DNA of 64,000 nt from Microscilla marina ATCC 23134 (lineage in GTDB: Bacteria > Bacteroidota > Bacteroidia > Cytophagales > Microscillaceae), in the NCBI RefSeq assembly GCF_000169175.1, contig NZ_AAWS01000032.1:39013-103012 (forward strand), given 5' to 3'. The stretch's first letter is position 1. Each line of letters starts with the position of its first letter. Shown in pieces: positions 26,954 through 34,975 of the stretch. Below the pieces are notes generated by a model. The model was not told the DNA's origin, made no database searches, and saw nothing but the letters and a program-made list of their open reading frames with translations. A program made the position numbers and the translations under genes.

Positions 26954-27007
26954 AAATATGGTATTACCCAAACCTGAGCAATATCAGGTTTGGGTAATAC
27001 CATATTT
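26954..27007. repeat. Perfect 24-bp inverted repeat (hairpin)
   Basis: Both arms, 26954-26977 and 26984-27007, are exact complements around the loop GCAATA; the core is TATTACCCAAACC. No T-tract follows. It lies in the 644-nt region 26658-27301, which holds no credible ORF. Confidence 0.8.
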
Positions 27008-27172
27008 GTTATAGTCTATTAATATACTCAAGTTAGCCCAAAAATCCCACTATGTAATGGTTGAAAAATAAGGCATCCATTTGGAGATAGAGATTTACCA
27101 CTGAGGCGAGATGGCAACTTGAGCCAGCTTGCGCGACGGTTGCGTTCGTAGCAGCGCTACGAGCAGTAAAAA

Positions 27173-27264
27173 CTCACAGTCCCGGCGAACTGCCGGGGTA
27201 ACGAAGTATCAATAGTAAAGGTCATTTCCTAAATCGGAAGCTTACAGTCCCGATGAATCGGGGA
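27173..27264. repeat. Two REP-like palindromic units
   Basis: Unit 1 (27173-27198) reads CTCACAGTCCCGGC-GAACT-GCCGGGG and unit 2 (27241-27264) CTTACAGTCCCGAT-GA-ATCGGGGA. They share the lead C(T/C)(C/T)ACAGTCCCG and each forms a GC-rich hairpin; unit 2 is followed by a T-tract (ATTATTTTTT). A third hairpin CGTAGCAGCGCTACG lies just before (around 27147). Confidence 0.6.
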
Positions 27265-27301
27265 TTATTTTTTGTCCATTACTATAAAGCGCATTAGCCA
27301 A

Positions 27302-28552
27302 TTAATAAGCTGGAATACGGTCGGCTCTTTCCTTTACAGCTTTTATGTTTACATTTTTTTTATAAGTTTGTTTTACCCTTTCAAACTGTTGATTCAGTGT
27401 TTTAATCTTCTTGTCTATTTTTGCCGGATCTCCGTTTAACTTGACGGCCCCTTTCAATATTCTTACGATATTTTTGTGGTGTTCGTCTAGTGCCGCCAGG
27501 TATTCAATAGATATTTTCTCGAGTTCTTCTGACATAAACTCTACCTTTTGACGATTAAGCAATGAATAACCTAAGTGAGGGTCATTTACCAGTTTGTCAT
27601 AATTAAGACTTCTTCGGGTTTTATTTTGGCCTTCAATTTGTTTAATACGCTCACTTACAATGCGGTAAGTATAATATTTGTTAAGCACATCGTTGAGCGA
27701 AGCCTTTTCAACATCTACTTTTTTCACTCCGTGCAAGGGCATCACCATATCTTTTACAAACCCGTTGCTAAGCCTTGCCAAACCCTCTGCTCTTACTTTC
27801 AGACTGTTGATACTTTGGTCAAGGTTAGTACTTGCCTTGCTCAATTGTTCGTAGTGCTTTACATAACTCAGGGCACCATTTTGTACCCCCATTATATTAC
27901 CAACGTTGATATCTCTTTCGCCCATAGCTACTCCATTTACAAAGTTGAGCACTGATTGAATAGAGCTTACCCCAGGCACAATAGAGGTAACCGCCTGGGT
28001 AATGGGATTTTTGATAATACCTGAGATAATACGTAAAAACTTGGGCTTTTTTCGGCGACCTAATTGAATGTTTTTGTTTAAAATGCGCATCATTTCCTGC
28101 TCCAGCGAAAACCCCAGCTCACTATTGGTAGGATTGTTCAACTCTGTAATGGCATTAAAATAATCAGTAAAGGTAAGTGAAGCCTCTACACCGTTCAAGC
28201 CATTGTTAAAAGCCTCCATAAAATCTGCCGTATTTTGTATGCTGGTACGGTTAGTTTCGTAGCGGTTTTTGGCATCCAGTAAGTCTTTGTTGGTAAGTTG
28301 TTTGATAGTTTTAGATACCCTTGCAAAGGTACTCCTATCCTTGCGGATGAGGTTTTCCAGCGACTTGTACGTGTTGTTTAAGGTGTTTAGAGAGTCGGCA
28401 AGTGTTTTCTCGCGTTTTTCGGCAGCTGACTCCAGCGTAAAAAAACGCTTGTATAGCTTGGCCACCGAGTCGGCAGTACTGGGCTTTTGGGCGTTTACCG
28501 AAAAGCAACTAAATACCATCAATATGCCAATACAAAACGTAAAATTCTTCAT
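27302..28552 (-). CDS. Secreted helical protein of unknown function
   Basis: About 416 residues from the ATG at 28552 (MKNFTFCIGILMVFSCFSVNAQ), which begins a good signal peptide; ATG 28570 (MKTFLS) is also possible, while the frame's further extension to 28699 is not credible. The mature protein is mostly helical and Lys/Leu/Asn-rich: SLNTLNNTYKSLENLIRKDR, a Gly-Val hydrophobic patch (GIIKNPITQAVTSIVPGVSSIQSVLNFVNGVAMGERD) and a C-terminal coil (KIDKKIKTLNQQFERVKQTY). No family recognised. Confidence 0.7.
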   Translation of the reverse strand: MKNFTFCIGILMVFSCFSVNAQKPSTADSVAKLYKRFFTLESAAEKREKTLADSLNTLNNTYKSLENLIRKDRSTFARVSKTIKQLTNKDLLDAKNRYETNRTSIQNTADFMEAFNNGLNGVEASLTFTDYFNAITELNNPTNSELGFSLEQEMMRILNKNIQLGRRKKPKFLRIISGIIKNPITQAVTSIVPGVSSIQSVLNFVNGVAMGERDINVGNIMGVQNGALSYVKHYEQLSKASTNLDQSINSLKVRAEGLARLSNGFVKDMVMPLHGVKKVDVEKASLNDVLNKYYTYRIVSERIKQIEGQNKTRRSLNYDKLVNDPHLGYSLLNRQKVEFMSEELEKISIEYLAALDEHHKNIVRILKGAVKLNGDPAKIDKKIKTLNQQFERVKQTYKKNVNIKAVKERADRIPAY

Positions 28553-28776
28553 GCTTAAAAATGTTTTCATAAATGTGCTACATATAGTTATTTCAAAGTC
28601 TGAAATCGTCCCGAAATCTAGGCTGAAAAGATTGGCTAAATTTAACAATATATAAGAGTAAAAATTGCTTCGGTAGACGAACTTTCGACAAGTTTTCACT
28701 CAAATATGCTAATTTCTATGAGTTATATCAAAAAACATAAGTTAATAAAATTGACATTTGTAAAGCGGGAATTAAC

Positions 28777-28812
28777 AAAAAAAAATCTCTTCTGAATTTC
28801 AGAAGAGATTTT
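28777..28812. terminator. Rho-independent terminator of the lipoprotein gene
   Basis: Perfect stem AAAATCTCTTCTGA with TCAGAAGAGATTTT around ATT, then a T-run on the minus strand (A-run 28777-28785 on plus). Lies 43 nt beyond the stop of the gene ending at 28855; because the sequence is nearly symmetrical it may act in both directions. Confidence 0.85.
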
Positions 28813-28854
28813 GATGATAAAATCACATATTTTGGTGTATACACCATTTATATT

Positions 28855-29817
28855 TTACTGTCCTGCATCATACTCATACGTGTTGCCATTAATGACTACA
28901 GTTACCTTACGGTCACAGGTTCCGTCACCATAGTCTACCGTAGCATCACCACGTGCAGTGGTATATTTTACTTTACCCGATACTGGCATAAAAATGCTAC
29001 TTTTCCAGCACTCTGTTTTGTGAGTAACAGCTTCTTGTATTTCAGCGCTGTAGGCCACTCCTTTTCGGTTAGTACCACTAAAAGTTCCTGTCACTGTAAA
29101 CTCATCGTCAAAAGGACTAAAGCTTCCAAAGCCTTTGCTCCAGGTTTTGGTTTTATCACTTATATAGGTCACGGTTGCTGCCGGGCGGTCGTTGTCAATA
29201 GCGGGCAATTCAATGGTTAGGTTATTTTCATAGCGGAATTTAGGAGTTCCTGTCAAACCATTACTGTTGAAGGTGATGCTACTTAGGTTGGTTACCTTGC
29301 GCGTGCCACTGATGGTGCGGCTCAATGTCTGTCCATTTTTGGTGATTGTGCTAGAGTACCCGGCAAAAGCGGTTGTGCTTACAGTATTCAGGGCGTTCCA
29401 TTTTCCGGTATACACAATGGTTACTTTTCCCTTGCGGGTAATAGTTACCAATGTACCACCAGAAGTGATAGAGTCGGTGCAACCAGTGCCATAATCAATG
29501 GCTACGGTACGAGTGCTCGCTGTAGTGTTTTTGGTAATGCTAACACTGGCACATCGCTTAAAAGTTACAGTAGTGTCACCAGTAGTACGTGCATTAATTG
29601 TACTGCTGAAAGTTTTTTCTATTTCATTTATGTCAGATTCTAGCTTGTCTGCCTCTTCCTGAGCTTCACTGGCTGTTTCTACACTACTGTTGGTTACTTC
29701 TTGATCTAAAGTAGTGGTAGGGTCAGTTGATTCTTCTTTTTTACAACTCCAAAGCGCTATACTGGCTACCAAAGTCAAAACAATGAATTTCGTGAAAAAG
29801 GTGTTGGAATGTTTCAT
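28855..29817 (-). CDS. Lipoprotein, beta-rich, unknown function
   Basis: 320 residues. SPII signal with lipobox ALWSC (Cys25), then a Thr/Ser/Glu linker and a helix (AQEEADKLESDINEIEKTF). The remainder is Thr-rich beta structure: VAIDYGTGCTDSITSGGTLV, RKGKVTIVYTGKW, GYSSTITKNGQTLSRTISGTRKVTN, and a C-terminal VSGKVKYTT ... VDYGDGTCDRKVTVVINGN. The paired motif (V/I)DYG(T/D)G(T)C(T/D) occurs twice, suggesting two homologous halves. Such lipoproteins are common in Bacteroidota; function unknown. Confidence 0.8.
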   Translation of the reverse strand: MKHSNTFFTKFIVLTLVASIALWSCKKEESTDPTTTLDQEVTNSSVETASEAQEEADKLESDINEIEKTFSSTINARTTGDTTVTFKRCASVSITKNTTASTRTVAIDYGTGCTDSITSGGTLVTITRKGKVTIVYTGKWNALNTVSTTAFAGYSSTITKNGQTLSRTISGTRKVTNLSSITFNSNGLTGTPKFRYENNLTIELPAIDNDRPAATVTYISDKTKTWSKGFGSFSPFDDEFTVTGTFSGTNRKGVAYSAEIQEAVTHKTECWKSSIFMPVSGKVKYTTARGDATVDYGDGTCDRKVTVVINGNTYEYDAGQ

Positions 29818-30082
29818 AAAACAGATATTAAAATTAATAGGTTCTCATTTCTAAATTATTTTTTAGATATATCCTTTTACGGAAGGTTTAAATGAAGAGA
29901 GAAAAAAAAATAAAAAAACTGGACATTATCTACCTGATAGCAGGAGTAAACAAGCGCAATGATAAATGTAATGTTTTGGTAGTGAGTAGGTAGCGTGCTG
30001 AGTGCAGATAAATACAAGCACACAAGAGGAGAAGAAAGCGACAGACCCAAAAAGGGAGTTGACCCTGTCACTTTAGAGTAAT

Positions 30083-30829
30083 TTATAACTTTTCTAATAC
30101 AGGTACTTCTTCAAAGTTTTCGCTGATAGGGTATGCCTTAAGTGTAATATGAGGGTAATATTTTCTTAGTTTGGCAAGCGTCGATTTTTTGAGAGGTGTC
30201 CAGTAATAGTTAATATAGCGAAGTTTTTTTAGTTGATAAAAAGAGCGGGGTAATTTTTTGAAAAAATTGCCATCTATGTATAAGTTTTCTATGTCAAACA
30301 TAGTTACTTCTTCGGGCAAGCGAGTCAGTTGTAAATCGCTCAAGGTCAAAGTTTTGCTATGTGGGTTATACAAGCTTTGTAATACCTGGGGAACAGGCTC
30401 TATTTTGTTTTTCAGGCGAAAAAGGTTGCCCTTGCCCCGAAACTTGACCCAAAGGTTGCCCAAGTCAACAGCGTCAATATCTTTGTGCAGGTAAATTTTT
30501 TCTAAACATTGACTTACATTAGTTTCGTCAGATGTCCACTCTGCCATTTTGTTGTAATATTTGGCAATAAACTTTTTTAAACTTTCAGAAGCCCAATCAT
30601 AATAAAGTGCTTGAGATGCTTCGCGAATGTGGTATTCGGGATGAAGCCGTGACAAAACAAAAAGATAGGTAATCAACTGGGGAGGAACGCCCCCGTTTTG
30701 CATCAGCTGAAGGGCAAGTTCTACTTTATCAGCGTCATTGTTTGCCAACAAAGTCCTAATATTGTTTATCATCTGATCAGTTTCTCGGTTTTCCTTAAGC
30801 AAGTAATAGTTATGAATTTGGGTTTCCAT
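30083..30829 (-). CDS. Protein with shared helical N-terminal module and short leucine-rich repeat region
   Basis: 248 residues from ATG 30829 (METQIHNYYLLKEN); an upstream TTG frame is less likely. Residues ~20-60 (INNIRTLLANNDADKVELALQLMQNGGVPPQL) match the N-terminal modules of the two following genes in the pattern LLxSxDxxxVxLAxxLMxxxGVP. A helical middle follows. Residues ~165-235 hold degenerate LRR units (KTLTLSDLQLTRLPEEVTMF, ENLYIDGNFFKKLPRSFYQL, LRYINYYWTPL). No signal peptide. Protein-binding role inferred from LRRs. Confidence 0.75.
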   Translation of the reverse strand: METQIHNYYLLKENRETDQMINNIRTLLANNDADKVELALQLMQNGGVPPQLITYLFVLSRLHPEYHIREASQALYYDWASESLKKFIAKYYNKMAEWTSDETNVSQCLEKIYLHKDIDAVDLGNLWVKFRGKGNLFRLKNKIEPVPQVLQSLYNPHSKTLTLSDLQLTRLPEEVTMFDIENLYIDGNFFKKLPRSFYQLKKLRYINYYWTPLKKSTLAKLRKYYPHITLKAYPISENFEEVPVLEKL

Positions 30830-31058
30830 TGGATTGAACACAGAAAGTAGTTTTAGAGTTTTTATTAACAATTATGTACGCACTAACCATCTGATTGTTT
30901 GAGAATTAAACCAAAAAAAGCATAATTAATATAAGTTATTAATATGCAACTGGCTTTGGTTATCGTTGTGTTAACTTATAGTTGAATTTATACAAATCTA
31001 ATCAAACCTCCCTATTTTTGTTGTTTTTTTGGTATTCTGTACCTACCTAACCCTTGCA

Positions 31059-32087
31059 ATGATGGCTGATTTTTCCTTTAAAAAATTATTTTCATTCTTA
31101 AAAACTAAAAAAACTTTCTCAAATACTACATCAACCCAAGAGAAAAAATTAAAGCAGTTGCTTTTGAGTAGTGATGCAGGTCAAGTTCGCCTGGCTTTTT
31201 ATTTAATGAAAGGTACAGGTGTACCAAGCAAGTTACTACCGATCATAAAAGCACATTACCAGGCGTTGTGTTTCGAAACCGGGCTCATGTTTCCTTTACA
31301 TTCTTTGAGAGCATTGTACATATCAGGAGTGTGTTTGGCGGGTGTATCGCCTGAGATAGGCAAGCTTAAAAAATTAAGAGAGTTATGTATAGAAAACTGC
31401 GACCTTGAGCAATTACCCCCAGACATAGGGCAACTCAAAAGGCTGAAAGTTTGCTGGCTCCGTTGGAACAACTTACACCAATTGCCTGCGACTATTGGTC
31501 GGCTTACCCAGCTTACCGAGCTCCAGCTAGACGATAACCGATTGCGGGCTTTACCTGCCAGGCTAAACAGACTACAAAAGCTTAAAATTTTATATGCAAA
31601 GTATAATCAATTGACAGAACTGCCCAAGGAAATCACCCAACTGAGAGGTTTACAAGAGTTAAATTTGTCATACAACCATATCAATGCATTGCCGCTTGAC
31701 TGGCAAACGCTTACTCAACTCAAAAAGCTGCATCTATACAACAACAATTTAAGCAACCTGCCTGACTCTATTGGGTACTTGGCGCGGCTCAAAATATTGC
31801 GTGTGCAAAACAATGTCCTTCGGGGAGTACCTGCGTCTTTGGGCAAACTTCAGCAACTCGAAGAATTGAGTATACAAAATAATCAAATTCAACAACTTCC
31901 TGCGTCTTTGGGGCATTTGCCATCGCTCAAAAGGCTCAATGTAAACGATAACTTGCTCACTTATTTGCCAGACAGTTTTCAAAACCTGGTCAATCTTGAG
32001 CATCTCTACTTGAGAGGGAACCAGTTATCGAAAAAAAACAGGGAAACCATCCAAGGTTGGTTCCCCCATATATCTATTCATTTTTAA
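31059..32087 (+). CDS. Leucine-rich-repeat protein with the same N-terminal module
   Basis: 342 residues from ATG 31059. The N-terminal ~60 residues are the shared module (KLKQLLLSSDAGQVRLAFYLMKGTGVPSKLLPII). From ~95 to the end there are about ten LRR units of 23 residues, consensus LxxLxxLxLxxNxLxxLPxxIGxLxx, typical of bacterial ROCO/Ras-associated LRRs (for example LQELNLSYNHINALPLDWQTL). No signal peptide, no membrane helix; a cytoplasmic binding protein is likely. The repeats are also visible in the DNA at 69-nt periodicity. Faces convergently the gene at 32100. Confidence 0.88.
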   Translation: MMADFSFKKLFSFLKTKKTFSNTTSTQEKKLKQLLLSSDAGQVRLAFYLMKGTGVPSKLLPIIKAHYQALCFETGLMFPLHSLRALYISGVCLAGVSPEIGKLKKLRELCIENCDLEQLPPDIGQLKRLKVCWLRWNNLHQLPATIGRLTQLTELQLDDNRLRALPARLNRLQKLKILYAKYNQLTELPKEITQLRGLQELNLSYNHINALPLDWQTLTQLKKLHLYNNNLSNLPDSIGYLARLKILRVQNNVLRGVPASLGKLQQLEELSIQNNQIQQLPASLGHLPSLKRLNVNDNLLTYLPDSFQNLVNLEHLYLRGNQLSKKNRETIQGWFPHISIHF

Positions 32088-32099
32088 GCGCGTATACAA

Positions 32100-32780
32100 C
32101 TACGCCCTTAACTCTCCAATCTCAAATTTGGCTTTGAGCCCGTAAAATAAAAATCTTGCCAACTCGTCGAGCTCTATTTGTACAGGCTTTGTCTGCGCCA
32201 CTTCATCGCTTTGTTGCAAATAAGCATTGATTTGAATACTGTCAGACGAAATTTCCACAATCATATATGGAATGTCTAAATACTCATTGAGGCGATTAAA
32301 AATAAGGGTAAATGTATTTTTATTGATGAGTGTGCTCCCAAAACGGTGGTATTCCAGGTTGGGTAAAAATTCATCAAAATACAAATAAGTAATCTTGCGA
32401 ATAAGCTGTTGAGTATATTTGGGAGTATAATTAAATCCTTTTAAAATCTTAGCAAGCAAGTCTATATTATTCCAGTCGTTGGAGCTTAGTAGTTGATCAA
32501 CTTCCCGATCGAAATTTACTATTTTCATTTTGTAAAAGTTTTCAATGGTGTACAGAAGTGTACTTTTGTCTGGCGTAGCTGGTTTCGGCTTTGTTTTGTG
32601 GTATAAAAAAACATCCATTGTATGCGATTCAATTCCTAAGAATAAATCTTTAAAAAATACAAATACCAACAAGGAAATTTCGTGCCAGAAACGGTCAAAA
32701 TAAACGGCTGAATTTTTGCTATAGTGCTGAAAATCAAAGTGTAACTCATTGATTATGTGGCTACTTTGTGCGCTTCTCAT
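32100..32780 (-). CDS. Third member of the cluster: module without LRRs, unknown function
   Basis: 226 residues. Near 100-135 it carries the same module as its neighbours (DREVDQLLSSNDWNNIDLLAKILKGFNYTPKYTQQLI), here in the middle of the protein and followed by an unrelated alpha/beta region ending GELRA. The N-terminal ~60 residues contain a hydrophobic segment (HEISLLVFVFFKDLFLGI) that is probably buried rather than membrane-spanning. No LRRs. Function unknown; module homology inferred from pattern only. It is convergent with the LRR gene, separated by 12 nt. Confidence 0.7.
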   Translation of the reverse strand: MRSAQSSHIINELHFDFQHYSKNSAVYFDRFWHEISLLVFVFFKDLFLGIESHTMDVFLYHKTKPKPATPDKSTLLYTIENFYKMKIVNFDREVDQLLSSNDWNNIDLLAKILKGFNYTPKYTQQLIRKITYLYFDEFLPNLEYHRFGSTLINKNTFTLIFNRLNEYLDIPYMIVEISSDSIQINAYLQQSDEVAQTKPVQIELDELARFLFYGLKAKFEIGELRA

Positions 32781-32845
32781 AAGCTTCTCTAAACTATTCT
32801 ATATTGCTTGCGTATTTCAATAATATATTGTTCCTTATGGGACAT

Positions 32846-32874
32846 TTTGTTATATTGCTGAAAACTTAACTTTA
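32846..32874 (+). promoter_or_regulatory. Candidate promoter for the DUF697/SHOCT gene
   Basis: TTTG (32846-32849), 17-nt spacer, TAACTTTA (32867-32874) resembles the Bacteroidota TTTG/TAnnTTTG pattern with a final A instead of G. The start ATG lies only 12 nt after the -7 box, so a near-leaderless message would result. Confidence 0.35.
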
Positions 32875-32886
32875 CTATATAATTTC

Positions 32887-33552
32887 ATGGCAGATAAATC
32901 GACACAAGCAGACAGAGTGATAGATAACCATATTTTATGGTCTATGGGGGCAGGTGCGTTACCTATTCCTATAGTAGACGTAGCCGCTGTAACTGCGATT
33001 CAATTGAATATGCTCAAGGAACTTTGTCTTATATATGATGTGGACTATTCTGATGGATTTGGAAAAAACCTGATCTCGTCAATTGTAGGTGCAGGAGTGG
33101 CAAAAGTGGGAGCCAGTGCAGTGAAAACTATCCCAGTGGTGGGAGCTTTGCTTGGTGGAGTGCCTATGGTAGTATTATCAGGAGCCTCTACTTACGCTTT
33201 GGGGCAAGTGTTTAAATCTCAGCTCCAGGTAACAACCGTGCTTTCTAAATTTGACATGAGCGGCGCTAAAGAAATGTACAAGGATGCCTTTGAAAAAGGA
33301 AAACAATATGTGAAAGATTTGAGGGATAGGGTAGGGTTTGGTGAAAAACCAGGCACCCCTGAAGCAGATGACAACAAAGGTGACCAGACAGATGGCAAAA
33401 AGGACAGCGATAACAGTGCTGACAGCAAGCAAACCACTGGAGATGATGCCGTTTTTGAAAAACTGAGAATCTTGGGCGACTTGCGCGACAAGGGCATTCT
33501 GACCGAAGACGAATTTCAACAAAAGAAACAAAAGATTTTGGCTCAATTGTAG
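32887..33552 (+). CDS. DUF697 (YcjF-like) protein with C-terminal SHOCT domain
   Basis: 221 residues. Residues ~10-115 form the DUF697 hydrophobic domain (NHILWSMGAGALPIPIVDVAAVTAIQLNMLKELC, GASAVKTIPVVGALLGGVPMVVLSGASTYALGQVF), two membrane helical hairpins usually seen with GTPases or alone as small membrane proteins. A Lys/Asp-rich linker (~150-185) leads to a SHOCT motif at the end (FEKLRILGDLRDKGILTEDEFQQKKQKILAQL), a short helical oligomerisation element. Function unknown. Single gene with its own terminator. Confidence 0.85.
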   Translation: MADKSTQADRVIDNHILWSMGAGALPIPIVDVAAVTAIQLNMLKELCLIYDVDYSDGFGKNLISSIVGAGVAKVGASAVKTIPVVGALLGGVPMVVLSGASTYALGQVFKSQLQVTTVLSKFDMSGAKEMYKDAFEKGKQYVKDLRDRVGFGEKPGTPEADDNKGDQTDGKKDSDNSADSKQTTGDDAVFEKLRILGDLRDKGILTEDEFQQKKQKILAQL

Positions 33553-33578
33553 TGAAATCAACCATACTTATTTTATAC

Positions 33579-33614
33579 AGGCTTCTGGTGTTCAATCATC
33601 AGAAGCCTTTTTTT
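33579..33614 (+). terminator. Rho-independent terminator of the DUF697 gene
   Basis: Stem AGGCTTCTGGTG with CATCAGAAGCCT (one GU pair), loop TTCAAT, followed by seven T. It lies inside the 3' end of the convergent glycosyltransferase gene. Confidence 0.85.
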
Positions 33615-34791
33615 GTAATGATAGGGTATTTTCAAACATCTGTCGATAATTGGCAGTTTCATCGTGGTGGTTCAACTGAGTTTGTACCATTTGCTTACAG
33701 TTTGCCCCCATTTTTTGTAACTCATCTGCCGACAAGGTAAACATTTGGTTGATGGCCTCGCGGCATTGGTCTAAGTTGCCAGGGTGAAATAAATGCCCAT
33801 GTACCCCTTCTTCCAGAAAATCGCCCATTCCTCCGGCTTTGGCAGCAATAAAAGGCATTCCCAATCCTCCAGCTTCCATCATTACATTGGGCAAACCATC
33901 ATAATACGAAGGAATAGCCACCAGGTCGCAGGCAGCATAGTAAGGCAACAAAGCGTATCGTTCCATAAACGGGTAGTGCGTATAGTGTAATATGTCAGTG
34001 TTTGCCTCCAGAAACTTCGCTACAGCTTCTGTCATATCTCCTATAATAAGCAAATGCACTTGTGGCAGTTTACCTGATAGCTTGAGCGCTTCTAAAAAAA
34101 ACAATACGCCTTTCTTTGATTTTAAATGCCCAAACATTCCCCACACCTTTCGAGTACTGACTTGGGTTACATGGGTGTTACGCCATTCTTGGGCTTTTTT
34201 CTTGTCTGAGGCAAGCAATTGCCATTCGTTAAGGTCTATGCCGTTGGCAATATGGCTTACTCTAGCCTGAGAAAATAAGCCTTTGATTTTGTCCATTTTG
34301 TCTTTGCTTACTACACAAATATGGGCGGCATTGAGGAGGGCGTTTTTTAATATCTCTTGCCTTTTGGGTGAAAATATACCCGTATCAAAGTCGTTGCCGC
34401 GCAGCAATACTACGTAGGGTAACCGAAGCCAGGCGGCAAATATAGGAGCGGCCAACATAGGCACTTGTCCACCAAAAGCTACCAAATGGGTAATAGCAGG
34501 GCTTTGTGCCTGGGCGAGTTCCTGGTTGTAGTTTTCTATAAATGACCAGACCAGGTTCAAACTGTGCGACACGTCGGGGTGCATAGCAAATGCAATATTT
34601 TTACCGTTTTGCACGCTTACTACCTTGGTTTTGGTCAGGTGGTTGGTAAAATGCACTACATCTACCAATACCCCGTCGGCACGCAAATGGTGCACGATGC
34701 GGTCGCAAGACTGAGCCATTCCTCCTTTGTTGGGGTAGTAGTTTTCGGTAAGCCAAAGAATTCTCAATTGAGTAGGTGTTGATCTTGTCAT
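33592..34791 (-). CDS. GT4-family glycosyltransferase
   Basis: 399 residues. GT-B fold landmarks: the N-terminal LWLTENYYPNKGGMAQSCDRI loop, the switch region VVSKDKMDKIKGLF and HIANGIDLNEW, the second Rossmann domain start MFGHLKSKKGVLFFLEAL, LLIIGD, and the nucleotide-sugar motif ACDLVAIPSYYDGLPNVMMEAGGLGMPFIAAKAGG (E-x7-E-type, with GLPNVMMEA). Retaining transferase of unknown donor and acceptor, probably for a surface glycan. Single gene without glycan neighbours in the window. The C-terminus overlaps the terminator of the convergent DUF697 gene. Confidence 0.9.
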   Translation of the reverse strand: MTRSTPTQLRILWLTENYYPNKGGMAQSCDRIVHHLRADGVLVDVVHFTNHLTKTKVVSVQNGKNIAFAMHPDVSHSLNLVWSFIENYNQELAQAQSPAITHLVAFGGQVPMLAAPIFAAWLRLPYVVLLRGNDFDTGIFSPKRQEILKNALLNAAHICVVSKDKMDKIKGLFSQARVSHIANGIDLNEWQLLASDKKKAQEWRNTHVTQVSTRKVWGMFGHLKSKKGVLFFLEALKLSGKLPQVHLLIIGDMTEAVAKFLEANTDILHYTHYPFMERYALLPYYAACDLVAIPSYYDGLPNVMMEAGGLGMPFIAAKAGGMGDFLEEGVHGHLFHPGNLDQCREAINQMFTLSADELQKMGANCKQMVQTQLNHHDETANYRQMFENTLSLQKKASDD

Positions 34792-34903
34792 TGCTATAAT
34801 GCCAGAAAGTGATGGTCAGATTTAAACTGGGGTAAAGTTAATAGTAAGAACTATATATTCAATAATAACAAACACTATCCAACAGGAGGGTAATATTATA
34901 CAT

Positions 34904-34938
34904 AAAAAAACGAAGCCAGTACACTGCCTGGCTTCGTT
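34904..34938 (-). terminator. Rho-independent terminator of the M16 protease gene
   Basis: Perfect 11-bp stem AACGAAGCCAG/CTGGCTTCGTT, loop TACACTGC, and a minus-strand T-run (A-run 34904-34910); 38 nt after the stop at 34976. Confidence 0.88.
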
Positions 34939-34975
34939 GATGGTACGAAAAAACTCAAAATAAGGATTTGTCTTG

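Noticed and set aside
29877..30071. 64-codon minus-strand ORF upstream of the lipoprotein gene
   Set aside because: Hydrophobic but low-complexity translation in an AT-rich leader region, no RBS, no homologous pattern.
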